DNA from: an uncultured Bacilli bacterium
GTDB lineage: Bacteria > Bacillota_I > Bacilli_A > RF39 > UBA660
Assembly: GCA_934098345.1 (NCBI GenBank)
Contig: CAKONX010000065.1
Location: forward strand, 1-6,140
Length of the DNA: 6,140 bases
Reading direction: 5' to 3'
A model generated the notes under the pieces. It ran no database searches and was not told the DNA's origin. It worked only from the letters and a program-made list of their open reading frames with translations. Of this stretch, positions 5,406 to 6,140 are shown in pieces. The position numbers and the translations under genes were made by a program. Position 1 is the first letter of the stretch. Each line of letters begins with the position of its first letter.

Positions 5406-6131
5406 ATGAGAAAACTTATTATTGATTCTTACTATTATAATAGTAGAAAACTTAATAATCGAGCAAGCCAACTAGGTTTTAATATTATTTATGTAACTAA
5501 CATAGATTTCTATAAAGATAAATATATATGTGCAAATTCGTTACCTAAAAATATATTTGATTCAGTTAATTTATTTGATACAAGTAAAATATCCGAAGAA
5601 AATAAGTTGTTAAGATATTTTAGCAAAGAAGATTTAGAAAATATCAAAGCATGTGATGATCAATATTTAAAAGCTGCTATCATAGTAAGACAAGTATTTG
5701 ATGGCATAACTGATAAATCAGGAGCACCATATATAAACCACTTATATGCAGTTTCTTTAAGTGATGACTATATATCTTCAGTAGCTGGTCTTTTACACGA
5801 TATAATAGAAGACACTGACGTAACAGCTCTAGACTTACTGGAAGTTGGAATCGATAAAAGCATTGTTGAAACTGTTTTTATAGTAACAAAACCAAAACGT
5901 GAAAGAATTAATATGACTGAAGAAGAAAGATTAGAAGCATACAATAGAGAAATAGATGACATAATCGAAAGTGGTAATATTCATTCATTAAGACTAAAGG
6001 TTCGTGATATGAGAAATAATTTTAATCCAGAAAGATTAAAACTTTTATCCTCGGAGAAACAAGATTGGTTTAATAAAAAATATGGAAATAATTTAAAAAA
6101 ATTAGAAAAAGCATTAGAAAGTAGGAATTAA
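5406..6131 (+). CDS. HD-domain protein, likely (p)ppGpp hydrolase-type
   Basis: The C-terminal two thirds is an HD phosphohydrolase domain of the RelA/SpoT/Mesh1 type, which removes pyrophosphate from the alarmone (p)ppGpp using Mn2+. Key residues are all visible: KSGAPYINH with His112, the hallmark AGLLHDIIEDTDVT with His131-Asp132 and Glu135-Asp136, the following VTKPKRE (160-166) and KVRDMRNNF with Asp201 and Asn205. There is no synthetase, TGS or ACT domain, so it resembles a stand-alone small alarmone hydrolase. Residues 1-84 form an N-terminal part that I do not recognise, rich in Tyr, Asn and Lys. No membrane segment is seen. ATG 5406 follows AAAGGTG by 5 bases. Expression should depend on the T-box leader just upstream, and the next gene starts two bases after the stop. 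The HD family call is firm; hydrolysis of (p)ppGpp is inferred from the HDxxED motif, and another nucleotide could be the substrate. Confidence 0.85.
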   Translation: MRKLIIDSYYYNSRKLNNRASQLGFNIIYVTNIDFYKDKYICANSLPKNIFDSVNLFDTSKISEENKLLRYFSKEDLENIKACDDQYLKAAIIVRQVFDGITDKSGAPYINHLYAVSLSDDYISSVAGLLHDIIEDTDVTALDLLEVGIDKSIVETVFIVTKPKRERINMTEEERLEAYNREIDDIIESGNIHSLRLKVRDMRNNFNPERLKLLSSEKQDWFNKKYGNNLKKLEKALESRN

Positions 6132-6132
6132 T

Positions 6133-6140
6133 ATGATAGA
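6133..6140 (+). CDS. Start of the next gene, cut by the window edge
   Basis: An ATG at 6133 lies one base after the TAA of the HD gene and 6 bases after AGGA (6123-6126). Only Met-Ile and a partial Asp/Glu codon are visible, so the product cannot be named. Its position suggests it is the second gene under the T-box and may be the amino-acid-related gene that the T-box primarily controls. Confidence 0.5.

Noticed and set aside
5768..5962. Open frame of 64 codons on the minus strand
   Set aside because: It is opposite the catalytic HD motif region of the HD gene and is Ser/Ile-rich low-complexity sequence.
1..6140. Mycoplasma-type code (TGA = Trp), suggested by AT richness and no TGA stop among eight genes
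   Set aside because: All three tryptophans (SufS Trp118, Gmk Trp38, one in the HD protein) are TGG, and no gene needs an in-frame TGA to be complete. An AT-rich code-4 genome would mostly use TGA for Trp.
1..6140. CRISPR arrays, insertion sequences, tRNA or rRNA genes
   Set aside because: I saw no regularly spaced direct repeats, transposase motifs, terminal inverted repeats or tRNA cloverleaf. The only long inverted repeats are the terminators described.

Overview
The window is strongly AT-rich bacterial DNA with closely packed genes. Most genes have Shine-Dalgarno-like starts, and all eight stop codons are TAA or TAG. A SUF operon carrying SufU, a T-box leader RNA and short T-rich hairpin terminators together point to a low-GC Gram-positive (Firmicutes/Bacillota, possibly a Mollicutes-like or gut Bacilli lineage). 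The three tryptophans seen in the real proteins are all TGG and no in-frame TGA is needed, so the standard bacterial code fits. The species cannot be named from the sequence.

Layout. Positions 1-567 hold the 3' end of a gene I do not recognise, closed by a hairpin terminator that also forms its stop codon. Positions about 580-3628 are a tight four-gene iron-sulfur cluster operon: sufC (ATPase), a very short sufD/sufB-like scaffold gene, sufS (cysteine desulfurase) and sufU (zinc-dependent sulfur acceptor). The genes are 1 to 12 bases apart. The usual fifth gene, sufB, is absent. A perfect 11-bp palindrome at 3617-3641 ends the operon and also ends the convergent gene after it, a class I methyltransferase on the minus strand (3630-4400). 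The 84-base gap at 4401-4484 holds two overlapping divergent promoters, one for the methyltransferase and one for gmk (guanylate kinase, 4485-5165).

The gene-free stretch 5166-5405 is almost wholly a T-box riboswitch with its own promoter, whose -35 box overlaps the gmk stop codon. It contains a Stem I with the conserved apical loop and a textbook antiterminator/terminator switch. It leads into an HD-domain protein (5406-6131) with all the residues of the RelA/SpoT/Mesh1 type of (p)ppGpp hydrolase, and a further gene starts at 6133.

How the genes may work together. SufS takes sulfur from cysteine and SufU carries it to a scaffold made of SufC plus a SufBD-type protein; here that protein is reduced to little more than the core domain. 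In the right half, an RNA that senses uncharged tRNA precedes a likely alarmone hydrolase. This would link amino-acid starvation to the stringent response at the level of transcription. The two most unusual points are the half-size SufBD protein in a SUF operon with no sufB, and the T-box ahead of a stringent-response-type HD gene rather than directly ahead of a synthetase or transporter.
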